Source: Agrypnia vestita (Eukaryota; Arthropoda; Insecta; Trichoptera; Phryganeidae). From it: 64,000 nucleotides of DNA. Shown piece after piece: positions 32,264-42,550 of the stretch. The notes beneath the pieces were generated by a model that was given only the letters and a program-made list of their open reading frames with translations, did not search any database and was not told the DNA's origin. A program made the position numbers and the translations under genes. The stretch spans positions 1 through 64,000 of the forward strand of contig JADDOH010014654.1 in NCBI GenBank assembly GCA_016648135.1, given 5' to 3'. The stretch's first letter is position 1, and every line of letters starts with the position of its first letter.

Positions 32264-33549
32264 TTAGGTCCTTACATATGAAATTGACGTTTAGTATGGG
32301 AGGAACATAAAGCCGATTTTTTTTTATTATAATATATTTATTTAATCAAAGTATGTACCATTGCTATCTATGCACTTTTGCCATCTCATAGGTAGTTCAT
32401 CGATCCCTTTACTAAAAAAACCATTCGGACGGGAATCAATAAAATCTTTGAAGGCGGTTTGGACTGCCCCATCGGAGTTGAATTTTTTCCTTTGCAAGAA
32501 GTTATCCAAATTTCGAAAAAAATGGTAATCTGTTGGGGCAAGGTCCGGAGAGTACGGTGGATGTCTTAGACATTCCAATTGAAGCTCCTCTAATTTGGTA
32601 GCCGTCTGTTGTGCAGTGTGTGGTCTAGCGTTATCATGAAGCAGCAGTGGCCTAGAGCGATTAACCAGCCTCGGTTGTTTAGCAGCTAGCTTTTCCATCA
32701 TGGTTTGCAGTTGCTGACAATAGACATCTGCCGTAATCGTCTGGCCAGATTTAAGAAAGCTGTAGTGAACGACACCAGCACTAGTCCACCAAACGCTCAC
32801 AAGTAACTTTTTTGGAGTCAATTTTCGCTTGGGGCATGGTTTGGCTGGTTCGGCAGGGTTCCGTCATTGCGATGAGCGCTTCCGATTATCGTACAGGATC
32901 CACTTTTCAACACAGGTAATGATTCGATTTAAAATCCCTTCATTATTGTGCCGGTTGAGTAATGCAACGCAGCAGTCAACGCGCGTTTGTTGATTTGCTT
33001 CACTCAATTCGTGAGGTACCCACCTTTCAAGCTTTTTCACCTTACCAATTTGTTTCAAGTGGATTAAAACAGTTTTATCACTAACACCGCAGCCTGCAGC
33101 TAACTCGGATGTGGTTTGCGATGGATCCGCTTCCACAATAGCCTTCAATTCTTCATTATCAACTTTGGTCTCCGGCCGTCCACGGGGCTTGTTCTGCAGG
33201 TCGAAATTTCCAGAACGAAAACGTTGGAACCAAAAACGCACTGTGTTTTCTTTTGCGGCACCGTCGCCATACACATCATTAATCCTTCGAGCCGTTTCTG
33301 CAGCACTGGTGCCACGGTGGAACTCGTACTCGTAAATAACGCGATATTTCAAGTTTTTCATTTTGTAAACTGAGTGACGCAAAGAAAAAAACAATTGAGG
33401 AAAAAACAAATGAATTATAATTTTCAAAACACAAATACATGAGTAAATAGCTGTATAAATTTGGATTTGGAATTCCTAGCCAAAGAGAAGATATTTGAGA
33501 TCAAATTTGCCAGTACGGCAAAACCTCAATTTCATATGTAAGGACCTAA
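32264..33549 (-). mobile_element. Mariner B (inner), inserted into mariner A
   Basis: It is 1286 bp, minus strand, bounded by TTAGGTCC and GGACCTAA ends with TA at 32262-32263 and 33550-33551. It sits in the 3' UTR of mariner A, eight bases after that element's transposase stop. Its repeats differ slightly from those of A (GACGTTT and GAGGTTT in place of GGCGTTT). Confidence 0.95.
32342..33361 (-). pseudogene. Mariner B transposase, inactivated
   Basis: The 1020-bp frame is the same length as that of mariner A and starts MKNLKYRV at 33361. Two lesions kill it. The first catalytic Asp is Val (TCVEKW, codon 32909-32911), and TGGCTG has become TGACGG so that a stop falls at 32864-32866 after RSSQ. 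The rest stays in frame and keeps HDNARPH and SPDLAPTDYH. Only a few other residues differ from A (for example Gln to Leu in MMEKLAAK and Val to Ile in KCIDSNG). Without an intact catalytic triad it could move only with transposase supplied in trans. Confidence 0.93.
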
Positions 33550-33622
33550 TATATTATAATAAAAAGAAATCGGCTTTATGTTCCTCCCATACTAAACGCC
33601 AATTTCATATGTAAGGACCTAA

Positions 33623-34590
33623 TATTATAATTTAAGGACAATTATTTAAGGAAATGTACATATACTGTAAAGAAATCCTTGCGATTAAACTGTAAAAAGC
33701 AGTTTTGCAAGAGGTAAAAATAAAATGGCAACAATAAAAATAATCAGTAACGATTTAAAAATAAATCATTTCCTGTTAACAATTTAATATTAGGCAAGTA
33801 TTCAATAATCATTATAATTTATGAAAAAGTAACCGACAAGTAGCAGGTTTTTATTTTTATTTTTAAAAAAATTTATTCATTTCTAAGATATATGAGTGCA
33901 TGTAATATATATATTTTTAATTTACCTACAGGTTTAATGTACTTAAGGGGGACTCACCACACATCTAGGGCCGTTTTGTGAGCAATAGCTCCTATATCGG
34001 CTCTACACTTTCGCCACCCATGTACGGCATTTTTTAATGCTAAAGTGGCCGTACACACCACCCCGTTGACACTCATGGGAAAGCGAGAGGGACGGGGAGG
34101 CGTCCACACAAAACCTCTTCTCTGCCTCCAAGGCGCAGGGACAAATGACATTCAATTCATTTAATTAATGTAGCTCCTAAGTTGCATGTCTACATGTTGC
34201 GTTTTTATCTTTATGCTTATTCTTATTATCTGTTACGTTATATGACACACGTACTTTGTTTTATATATTTATTGTATTGCTATCTTAATTGTTATTTGTG
34301 TTTTCCAATGCACATTTGTCTCATATATCGAGAGTCGCGTTTTGTTATACTTTGTATTCTCTCTCATATTTCTTTTGAACACTTTTGTTGGTCACACTGT
34401 GGACTTTGTACATTCATGTTTTGTACTTAAACTGTAGCATTTCTTATGTATATGTAACTTAAAGTTACCACTTAATATAATATTAAGTATGTTCCAATTA
34501 ATGTACCTACAGTCAAAACTATCATCAGGTTAAAATAACGAATCTTATTTTAAAACAAAAATATTCATAGACGACCGCATAACAGACAAG
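33623..34590. other. Unassigned stretch
   Basis: A GC-richer segment at 33948-34150 has a GTACGGC/GCCGTAC pairing and an open minus frame, but shows no domain I recognise. The frame at 34182-34430 is AT-biased and unsupported. Confidence 0.3.
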
Positions 34591-34782
34591 TAAAGGTCTC
34601 TTCATATAAGCTTGCGATTGAGTTAGTGTGGGTACAGTGCGTAATACGCGCATTGCTTCGTTGTGTTAAGTTTGCGGATACGAGAGGGGCGTATCCGTAA
34701 ACTTAACACAACGAAGCAATGCGCGTATTACGCACTGCACCCACACTAACTCAATTGCAAGCTTATACGAAAAGACCTTTAC
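34591..34782. repeat. Near-perfect 92-bp inverted repeat with a short loop
   Basis: The left arm starts TAAAGGTCT and runs to GGATACG at 34682. After AGAGGGG the right arm CGTATCC runs to AGACCTTTA. I count about five mismatches. The arms contain AGTGCGTAATACGCGCATTG and GTTGTGTTAAGTTT. Such a structure is either a minimal foldback MITE or a recent palindromic duplication. No other copy is in the window. Confidence 0.9.
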
Positions 34783-35256
34783 CTAATAAAGGGTATTATT
34801 TATCCACGAATATATTTTTCGTGCTAAAGCATAACCATGCGACAAAAGCGTGTGTATCTAAAGCACTTCTATGTCTTATCATTGATGGATTTTGTGTTGT
34901 AGAGATTATTCATGATGATCACTAAATTGGGGGGAAAACACAAACCATCATCGCGCGGAAAGGTAAATAAAATTAATAATCTTGAAAGTTGAAAGAATTT
35001 TAAACCCGGTATAAAATTTGCTTACAATTATTAACTTTCACTGACTATTCTCCTCTCTCTCATCATTACACCAATAACTCTAGCTTATTTTGTCAGTACT
35101 TAATAAATTAATTTTATTTGAATTTCTCCACACACCACCAAAATATAAAGACATGAAATAACGCATGTTTCCTGGTTAGGTTACGAGCTTTGAAGTAAAT
35201 ACTTTTAAAAGATCATAATGTATTAGTAACCACAGCCAACCACACGGTGAAGCAGG

Positions 35257-35340
35257 CAATGTCTTTGGAGCTTCATCGACAGTCATCCAGAGGAAGACCA
35301 AAGAACTCCTGGATGACTCAGCTCTTAGTAAATATCGTGT
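35257..35340 (+). pseudogene. Short LINE C-terminal fragment
   Basis: The frame reads MSLELHRQSSRGRPKNSWMT followed by QLLV. The RGRPK-x-SW box is typical of LINE polymerase ends. Only about 25 codons are recognisable. Confidence 0.4.
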
Positions 35341-35488
35341 AATAAATTACAAAATGACGATTTTACTTGTAGACTCGTTTTGGAAAGAAATTGTAGTTCT
35401 ATTGTAAAACAAATGGTTTGTTTTTAATAATAAATACATTAACTGAATTATTATTGTGTCTTAAATAATCCATAGGGGAACATACATC

Positions 35489-36040
35489 CACTGTGATCCA
35501 GTTCCCTGGTCTAAAAAAGGGGTTTAGTTTATCTCTGTTCAATTCTATACTTTGTGAAGTCCACTTAATCCACATAAAAAATGTATATTTGAATGAAGTC
35601 AGTTTAAAACTTTACCTGTTTAATGTGAGATTCTGATACTCTCTTTCTCAAGCGGTCAGATATAAGATTATGATTAAATTCACGTGCCTAGAGACGGCAT
35701 AGCTGTTTTTCACCCAATTTATTGACCATTATCTATTTAGCTAAATTAAACATCATTAAACATACTTTCACTGTGATCCAGTTCCCTGGTCTAAAGAAGG
35801 AGTTTAGTTTATCTCTGTTTAATTTAATACTTTGTGAAGTCCACTTAATCCACATAAAAAATGTGTATTTGAATGAAGTCAGTTTAAAACTTTATCTGTT
35901 TAATGAGAGATTCTGATACTCTCGAAACTCGAGCGCTCAGATGTAAGACTATGATTAAAGCATTAGATGGCATAGCTTACGTTTTTCACCCAATTTATTG
36001 ACCATTATCTATTTAGCTAAATTAAACATCATTAAACGGC
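35489..36040. repeat. 280-bp tandem duplication
   Basis: CTGTGATCCAGTTCCCTGGT begins at 35491 and at 35771. Both units end TTTAGCTAAATTAAACATCA followed by TTAAAC (near 35761 and 36038). The units differ by scattered substitutions. The second unit ends about 95 bp left of the exon at 36135, so the array probably lies in that gene's first intron. Confidence 0.85.
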
Positions 36041-36134
36041 GACTTGAAACATTAGTTCGACGGTTTCCCGGGCTTTCGAACGGTTTGGCGCCACTCGGGT
36101 GACAGGTGACAGAATAAAGAGCGGGAAAACTCAC

Positions 36135-36273
36135 CGTCCTGCGCCGCCAGCGTCATCATCGCCAGGATCTCCGTGCCGACCTCCTCCGAGCGGGGGCACG
36201 GGACGTATCCGTACTGGGGCGCCTTGCCCGACCGGCCGGGCGACACGCGGTAGTGCCGCTTGTCGGCGGACAT
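36135..36273 (-). CDS. First coding exon of an unidentified gene (CpG-rich)
   Basis: On the minus strand an ATG at 36273 opens 46 codons, starting MSADKRHYRVSPGRSGK, then YGYVPCPRSEEVG and ILAMMTLAAQD. They end in a consensus donor, GACG|GTGAGT, with phase 1. GC content and CpG density rise sharply here and nowhere else in the non-mobile DNA, which suggests a conserved host gene with its promoter just to the right. The remaining exons would lie at lower coordinates, but I could not find one; they may be short or separated by large introns. I do not recognise the protein and give no function. It could also be an exon-like fragment of a mobile element, but the codon pattern and donor argue for a host exon. 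Confidence 0.5.
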
Positions 36274-36600
36274 GACGGTTTGAAAAATGCAGCGCGACCT
36301 ATAGTTTTCAATTCATGGCGGTCGGCGGGCGCGCGCTGCGCCGCACGGCGGCGGGACTGACTGCCGCGGCTCGACTGGAGCGGCCACGGCGGCCGGGCGC
36401 GGCGCTCCCCGCGCAATATAGGGGCACGCAGTTAAAAAACCGCACCTGCACGACCGATGAACCGCCGGAAAAATGTCGTAGCGATGCGCCTTTTTACTTT
36501 GCGATGTTGCTGTTCGAAAGGCGCTCGCTTCGCGCGGCGCGACGTCATCTGGCGACGGGTTTTCAAAGCGGACGCGTTTTCTTTTTCAGTTTCAGTAACG
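36274..36600 (-). promoter_or_regulatory. CpG-rich putative promoter of the 36135-36273 exon
   Basis: About 300 bp upstream of the ATG on the minus strand is dense in CpG and GC. TATATT lies at 36420-36415 on the minus strand, about 145 bases before the ATG. No initiator could be fixed. Open frames on the plus strand here are a by-product of the base composition. Confidence 0.35.
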
Positions 36601-36772
36601 GATTGCGAGTTGAGATTATGAATTTTGTACGCTTAACTTTCGCTGTCCATCCGGTTGATATTAAATAGCATTTTATTTGGTCAATAAAGTCAACATTAAA
36701 CAACAAAATATGACGGCATTATAAACCTTTTCTAGTTATGTTATAATGCAAATCTACTGAACCAATAAAAAG

Positions 36773-37110
36773 TGTGATATTTGGCCTCCTCAATAATTTT
36801 CCTCCACTCATCTCGGTCTAGTGCCAGCTCTCTCCAGTTTCGAAGCTCTAAGGCAGAGATATCTTTGAGGACGTTGTCACTTCATCTTAATTTTGGCCTT
36901 CCTAAGCTCCTTCGCCCTATTGGCCTTGAGTTCAGCAGGGACTTTGGTGCTTGATACTCGGACATTCTCTCCACATGAACCAGCCACCGAAGTCTTTCCA
37001 GTTTTATAAATTTTGTGACGTTTGGCTCCTTAAATAGAGTATAGAGCTCATTGTTGTGACGTCTGCGCCAAAGTCCATTTTCTAGAACCGGTCCGAAGAT
37101 ACGCCTTAAA
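36773..37110 (-). pseudogene. LINE (RTE-like) polymerase C-terminus
   Basis: On the minus strand the translation reads RRIFGPVLENGLWRRR, NNELYTLFKEPNVTKFIKLE, RLRWLVHVERMSEYQAPKSL, SLGRPKLR, a stop, then ELRNWRELALDRDEWRKIIE. It is a longer version of the C-terminus at 9783-9986 and ends where that one does. One stop replaces the Trp after GRPKLR. It is truncated just upstream of RRIFGPV. Confidence 0.8.
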
Positions 37111-37124
37111 ATTTTGATCTGTGC

Positions 37125-37345
37125 TACAAAAAACTATGCCTCCTGGGATGACGAGGTCCAGCTATCCCTCCATTTTTTCGGTGTTCTTCCCGGTGGGTGT
37201 CGTCCAGAGGGGATTTCATTCGCTGCTGCATGAACGAGTCTGTCACTGTCCATTCTGGCTACGTGATCCCGCCAGAATCTCCTTCTGGATCTACTCCATC
37301 GTGCTACGTCTATTTTGCAAGTTTTCCTTATGTCTTCATTTCAGA
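37125..37345 (-). pseudogene. Second LINE C-terminal fragment, different family
   Basis: On the minus strand the frame gives ARWSRSRRRFWRDHVARMDS, DRLVHAAANEIPSGR and PPGRTPKKWRDSW. The DHVARM and PPGR-x-x-KKW-x-D boxes identify a LINE polymerase end, but the sequence is unlike its neighbour at 36773-37110. The right part contains a stop at the NED boundary. Confidence 0.65.
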
Positions 37346-37479
37346 CATGCCACGTAGATTTTTTCCAGTAATGGTTTTTTTAGTGTTTTTTTAAATTAGT
37401 AATTTAGTGTTTCACGAAGCTGAAATGTAAATAATAACTAAATGTGATGCTTTTTTAATATAACGAACGAAATAAATAT

Positions 37480-37520
37480 AAGCGTTTAGCTTATTTTGAA
37501 AATAGTTAGAATGTTGATGT
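37480..37520 (+). repeat. SINE body fragment
   Basis: AGCGTTTAGCTTATTTTGAA followed by AATAGTTAGAATGTTGATG matches the SINE body at 25200 and 25640. Confidence 0.5.
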
Positions 37521-37611
37521 AAATAAAAAACATATTTTTTTCATTTATTATTTTACGCTTCAACAGGTCAAAAGGTCCAATTACAGAAGCGAAAAAAACA
37601 TAAAGCGGATA

Positions 37612-37797
37612 TTTCAGGCAAGACCAGAAGGCAGAAGACCAAAGAGCCGTCCTAGGAGGAGCTGGCGGAAACAGTTGGAGAACTGCTGCGTAGCTATGTT
37701 GCAACTAAATTGGAACCTTTAATAGGGTGCAGGGATCCCGACCCAATAGGATAAGGGGTAGAAAAGAAAGAAAAAGAAATAGAAGAAGAAGAAAACA
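37612..37797 (+). pseudogene. LINE 3' end with C-terminal codons and purine tail
   Basis: The frame reads FQARPEGRRPKSRPRRSWRK, QLENCCVAMLQLNWNL and a stop at 37720-37722. The GRR-x-x-SRPRRSW box is LINE-like. A GAAAGAAAAAGAAATAGAAG tail follows, as expected of a LINE 3' end. This is a third LINE lineage within 1 kb. Confidence 0.55.
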
Positions 37798-39128
37798 TTT
37801 TTTGTGAACTTTCTAATTGATCCATCCAACACTTGACCGCGGCATTCCACCTCTATGGTCTCTACGATACCCTCATAAATCTCACGCAAATGGGAGCACT
37901 AAATTATTATCACTTTATACCTGTTTGCCTTGCGTAACTTTGGACCAAAAGTTTATTCCTGAATTGTGCGGAATTCATTAATGACATAACGCCACAAATG
38001 TGTTTGTTTACGCTTTGCTCACGGCTTTCGCAGATTTATTTTGTTAGGTTACCTTATTAAATGGTGGGTTTGCGACAAGGGAAGCCATTGAGATGTACCC
38101 ATTTGGAGTGCTAGCTGTTAAAATAAAACTGTCAAGTTAGTGTGAGTATTCCTTAGTCTTTAAGGCTGGACGTTCACTGCAAATTCATACTTTGGCGTTT
38201 TTTTTACGAAAATATGGGTTTTTATTATTCATTTATATCAGAATGTATATTCTAGGCTGCAATTTTTTAGGGCAGTAACTTAGATAGAATTTTTTTTCTT
38301 ATATAAAAGTATTAAACTGAACACTATTAATAATAATTAAGAAAATATAATCATTAATCAACAGGCCGCGGCCAAAAAATCGTTTTTAGTGTCCTAGGTG
38401 GCGCAAAATTTTAATGAATATTTTTTTTTATGTACGCATAATATGTTTTTTATACGTATAAATAATACTTTATTGTAAAGAATCCGTAATTATATAATTA
38501 AAAAATATTCAATATATATAAAGTTATAATGTTTTAAATTTGAAATAAATTTTTATGTTTTTTGTTGATTTTAAAACGCTCTTTATATATATGAAGATAT
38601 GATTTTAAACAGTATATTCTATTTATTCCCATATTTGGAGTATTTACTCACTAATTACAAGTTTTTTTAAAAAAAAAACACCTTAAATATTATTCAAAAA
38701 TAAATATTCCAAAGTATTATATGTGCCAATAAATGACGCCGCTGTCAACGGTATTCTGTTTCATAATTACGACATTTTTGTTGAAAAATACTATCACGGC
38801 ATGTGACTTTGGGAAAAAAATGAAAACACTGGAAATTAATAAACGATTTATTGATTATTATAATTAATTCACAATTACACGATTTAAATTTAAACACTAA
38901 TTTCGAATTCACACTATTTCGCAATTTATCACTCATCTTCGAATACTTTATTATCGTTTGTTAACGCTTTGGAGAAAACTCCATTCAACTATTGCACGTT
39001 TTTAGTATTTTGCTTAGTATTTCACTTGGTTATCCATGACTGGCTACATTGCGGCTTGCCGCTCCGTCGCCAACATCGCACCGGTAGAAATTTCATGATC
39101 AAACAAACATGATTAATTTGTGTTTGGT
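37798..39128. other. Unassigned AT-rich stretch
   Basis: A short family-F-like block (TTCGAATTCACACTATTTCG near 38903) is the only assignable piece. No gene was recognised. Confidence 0.35.
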
Positions 39129-39590
39129 TCATTTATTTCGTATCAAATATCACGGAACTCTGTTCCTCAAAAAAACTATTTTTACTCAAATAATATATAA
39201 TAATACTTACTTAATTTGCAGTTAGCAAAGAATATTTCCATTATTCGAATATCGACCAGCGTGAAGTCGTCAAAGCTTTGTTTGACATTCTCGTAACAGT
39301 TGATTACTTTCCGAAATAAACATTTAATAATAAAAATAAGTGAATTAATAATTCAAATAACCACATAACTATCAAATATTGACGACCTATTAAGTGGCTG
39401 GGATGGTGAAATGGCTAACACGCTGTCCGCGATAGACAGAGGTCCGTGGTACGATTACAGGTTCCAGAAATTCATTTTTTCAGTTTTATTATTTGATATT
39501 TATGCGTCTTTGAGTTTAATTCATTTATTTCGTTTCAAATATCACGGGACTCTGTTCCTTAAAAAATGAATAATATTTTTACTCATATGT
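39129..39590 (+). repeat. Direct repeats flanking a tRNA-like SINE head
   Basis: ATCACGGAACTCTGTTCCTC near 39148 and ATCACGGGACTCTGTTCCTT near 39540 are direct repeats about 390 bp apart, each extending to TATTTTTACTCA. Between them GGTGAAATGGCTAACACGCT and GGTACGATTACAGG (39400-39465) resemble A and B boxes, and CTGTC-CGCGATA-GACAG forms an anticodon-like stem with a 7-base loop. Base 33 is G, not T, and the T arm does not pair, so this is a SINE head or tRNA pseudogene. Confidence 0.5.
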
Positions 39591-39811
39591 ATAACAAAAA
39601 CGTAAAATCTTTAAACTTTTAATTGTAAAGAATTTGCGTACGCGTAATAACGCGCTACAATTTCCGCCAATAGCAAATAAATTCAAAAACATAATCAAAA
39701 TAGAGTATTTTTCTTACTTCTCTACAAGAGCCAAAGACTGGTGTATAGAGGGGTATCGGTATAAATAAACGACAATTAGGTAGCTAAATTATAAAAAAAA
39801 TTCAAGCATTA

Positions 39812-40213
39812 CTCGTAATAATCGTAGAAAAACGACGCATGTGATTTTTCTCAAGTTTGCAGGAGAGCAGTTTGAAGTTTTATTTACATAAAGACACTTT
39901 ATGTCATAACTCTATAACTACAAAAGATTATCCTTTGAAACTTGGGTTAGTTATTTAAAGTTGATACCTTCCAAACCTCAAATATATTCAGCGCAGTACA
40001 ACGACGTTTTTATACATGCTGCATTGTTCTACGATCGAAAATCAGAACCGTCGTTATACCGACTTCGTACAACGACGGTTAAATTAATGAGAAAAAATAC
40101 ACTTTTTATATACCATTAAATGGCTTCTTTTTTTCACTTTTTAATTATGCAAAAAAGTCAGTATGGAATTTTTTGCATATCCGTCATTGTTCTATGCTGT
40201 TGTTATCATGATG
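39812..40213 (-). mobile_element. Family D MITE, copy 2 (inverted, longer)
   Basis: Most of 8529-8841 is found here in inverse orientation: TAATCGTAGAAAAACGACGC, TTGCAGGAGAGCAGTTTGAA, AGCGCAGTACAACGACG and ATTAAATGGCTTCTTTTTTT. An additional segment with two ACGACGGTT-like blocks near 40050 is inserted. The right end is degenerate. Confidence 0.65.
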
Positions 40214-41194
40214 AAATATGCACTAAATAATACGAATATAAATACAAAAATAAGTAACAAGATTTAAGAGGATTCAGGATACCGGGTCCAGTTGTGAATC
40301 TAAACCATCCAGGGACTCATTCAAATACACACAAAAAATTTCATTAAAATCGGCCTAGCCGTTTAGGAGGAGTTCAGTGACAAACACACGTACAGAAGAA
40401 ATATATATGTAAAAATAGAATAAAGAGAAATTAGCACAAATAAGTACTAGCCAGTTAAACTACGTACTTCTTTCTGAAATAGTGATTTTTACTGCGATTT
40501 TCTGCAGTAAGCGTTGTAATGTGGCTTGGATTAGGTTAATTACGGTTCCGATCCAGCCCTAGTTAATATGACACTCTTGAACTAGCGACTAAATGGTGCT
40601 CTGATCATATTTCTAGAGACCACCGTTCGCTGGCCTCTTTTGAGATCTTTTAAGGCCACGTCTCCATCGTCTACGTGAGACGATGCACACGTGGCACCCA
40701 TGATAATGAAGATGGCTCTCTTTGTGGTTGTTAAGTCCAAGTACCGGGATCAAATGAAGGTTCTTGATAGCTGCAGCTTCGCTCGCTGTCGTTATATTTT
40801 CATATTAGGTAACCTCTCTGATTCCGATCCTGACCAAAAGCGATAAAATTCAACGTCCACAGTTTAAACATGCGGTACCTAATTTATACAATGCTGATCC
40901 ACGTTTTAAAATTGATGGTTCTCAATTGAAAAATGCTAGTCCATAATTCAATATGCTGGGTCCTTTGGTCTGTGCATATAACCAACTGAGGAATTACCAA
41001 AAAATAGTCCGCGGATGAGATTTTTGATTCAAGATTCTTTGGAGACATCTCTCGACTTTCGCAGTAACCGTGAACGCATTATGTCTCAGAGATTCGTCGT
41101 CTAACACCTCACTTTACACTTGCTGTGCGTTTAATATCAATCCATTGAACATTGATGCCAAATTCGTTAGTTGAAAAAATTTGTATTTCCCCAA
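40214..41194. other. Unassigned stretch
   Basis: One minus frame near 40830-40560 reads IIMGATCASSHVDDGDVALK and RGQRTVVSRNMIRAPFSR. It may be a repeat-derived coding remnant, but I do not recognise it. Confidence 0.3.
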
Positions 41195-41349
41195 CAGCAG
41201 TTAAGATGATTTTAGTAGCACGAGAGGAACTGCACATAATCGAAGGTTTTCCGAAAAATCTGATAGAGTACGAATGTATACGAGAAGATCACTCAGGCGA
41301 GTTGAATTTGTTCTGGCAAGCGGTGGAAACCATCGATCCGGGTGAATGG
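41195..41349 (+). other. Possible orphan exon, unassigned
   Basis: A frame with MILVAREELHIIEGFPKNL, IEYECIREDHSGELNLFW and QAVETIDPGEW lies between an acceptor-like CCCCAACAG at 41192 and a donor-like TGG|GTAAGC at about 41350. The codon pattern looks protein-like, and the end faintly resembles a PR/SET domain (IDPGE). The evidence is weak; it may belong to a mobile element. Confidence 0.25.
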
Positions 41350-42060
41350 GTAAGCGAATTGTGAATCCGTGCGATTGACAGCAGTGCAAATAAAGTTTGC
41401 CATAGGCGAGTGAAATATTTTAGCGACTAAATTAGTGCGAATTACAGTTTAGTGATCCAGCTGTTTGTGTTAATTTTTAAACAGTTAATTAGTGAACCAG
41501 TCACCGCGCCGAACCTTACAATAAATGTTTATTATTTAATCCTTTCTGTTTGACTAACTTCTCAGGATATTGATATTGATAAGAAGACAAACTTAGAGAT
41601 CGAGGTGATCAGTACACCCTTTAGCAGGACTACTGTTAAAAAACATAAAATAAGCTCTAAAATGTTTTTATTTTTTCAAGAGGAGCGCGTTTTAAGCATA
41701 TCACCCGGTTTTTAAGAATATCTATTTATATTTATTCTAGCTGTTGTAATTGTATTTTTGTATACATCCATTTCATATTCTCATATACTTCAGTGAATAA
41801 TCCTGAATAAAAACGCTTCTTAAACAACGTATTTTGTGTCTCAGAAGTTTTGATACGTCAAAGCTTCATAGCTCATGGTATAATTTCCGTGGCGAGCTAA
41901 AAAAACTTGCATTGGCTTGGAAATTTCAGAAGGAATGAGCTGTATACATTTCATGACTGCATAGAAAGATTTTCAGCTTTGTGTGTATCGAGTATTAACA
42001 TAAGTTGTGTCAGTTTTTTTCCAAATAAAGAGGACAAAAGGAAAAACAAACAAAATTACA

Positions 42061-42183
42061 AGAAAATAGTCAACAATGTACTCCCCTTCATTATTTACAA
42101 GTTCTGGCCAACGCTTTACGAGTTTTCGATGCCTCTGCGATAAAAACCATCCGGTCTTGACCCGAAGAATTCGTCACTCGAAG
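42061..42183 (-). pseudogene. Decayed mariner transposase C-terminus
   Basis: On the minus strand one frame gives SDEFFGSRPDGFYRRGIE and, after a one-base shift, LVKRWPELVNNEGEYIVDYF. Together they match the end of mariner transposases (FF-x-SR...FY-x-x-GI-x-x-L-x-x-RW...NN-x-G-x-Y). It is from a mariner lineage other than the pair at 31-33 kb. Upstream domains are not recognisable. Confidence 0.6.
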
Positions 42184-42550
42184 CAGGTGTCAAAATGCTC
42201 ACTTTTGTCCACTTGACGTTCCACTTTAAAGGGCTGTAATTAAATCCCCAATAATAATAATTTCGGATGTCCGTCCGTAGTATCCTATCCAATAGCTGAT
42301 CTTATTCCATTTTCTGTTATAAAGTACAAATTATCATATTATAATAAAATTAAAACATAGACTTAATGATTTTTTAATAAAATACTCTGAATTAGGTTTT
42401 TTTTTACATGTAGACTTTTTAAAAATATTTCAGTTTAATGAAAATTAAAATGAATAAGTGCATCCGATATTATATCGCATATAACCTGTATTGATCATTA
42501 ATATATACAATTATGTAATTCCGTATGAAACAATGGGTGACCGAAATATA

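Larger units (their letters stand above)
31049..33622 (+). mobile_element. Mariner A (outer), split by mariner B
   Basis: The ends are identical 29-bp inverted repeats that begin TTAGGTCCTTACATATG (31049-31077 and 33594-33622). TA lies outside both ends (31047-31048 and 33623-33624), the expected target duplication. Removing mariner B and one TA copy leaves 1286 bp, exactly the length of mariner B. The 3' UTR of A continues at 33550 after the insertion and reads the same as the equivalent part of B. Confidence 0.95.

Noticed and set aside
31049..33622. Single large composite transposon with inverted transposase genes
   Set aside because: The TA duplications, the exact 1286-bp lengths and the interrupted 3' UTR show two successive mariner insertions.
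34182..34430. 82-codon membrane-like plus-strand frame
   Set aside because: Its Tyr/Cys/Leu-rich composition follows from AT-rich DNA, and no start context or similarity supports it.
36315..36668. 117-codon plus-strand frame in the CpG-rich region
   Set aside because: High-GC DNA keeps frames open by chance, and Arg/Ala-rich composition with no motif fits antisense promoter sequence.
39400..39470. Functional tRNA gene
   Set aside because: The T arm does not pair, base 33 is G, and the acceptor ends do not match well. A SINE head or tRNA pseudogene fits better.
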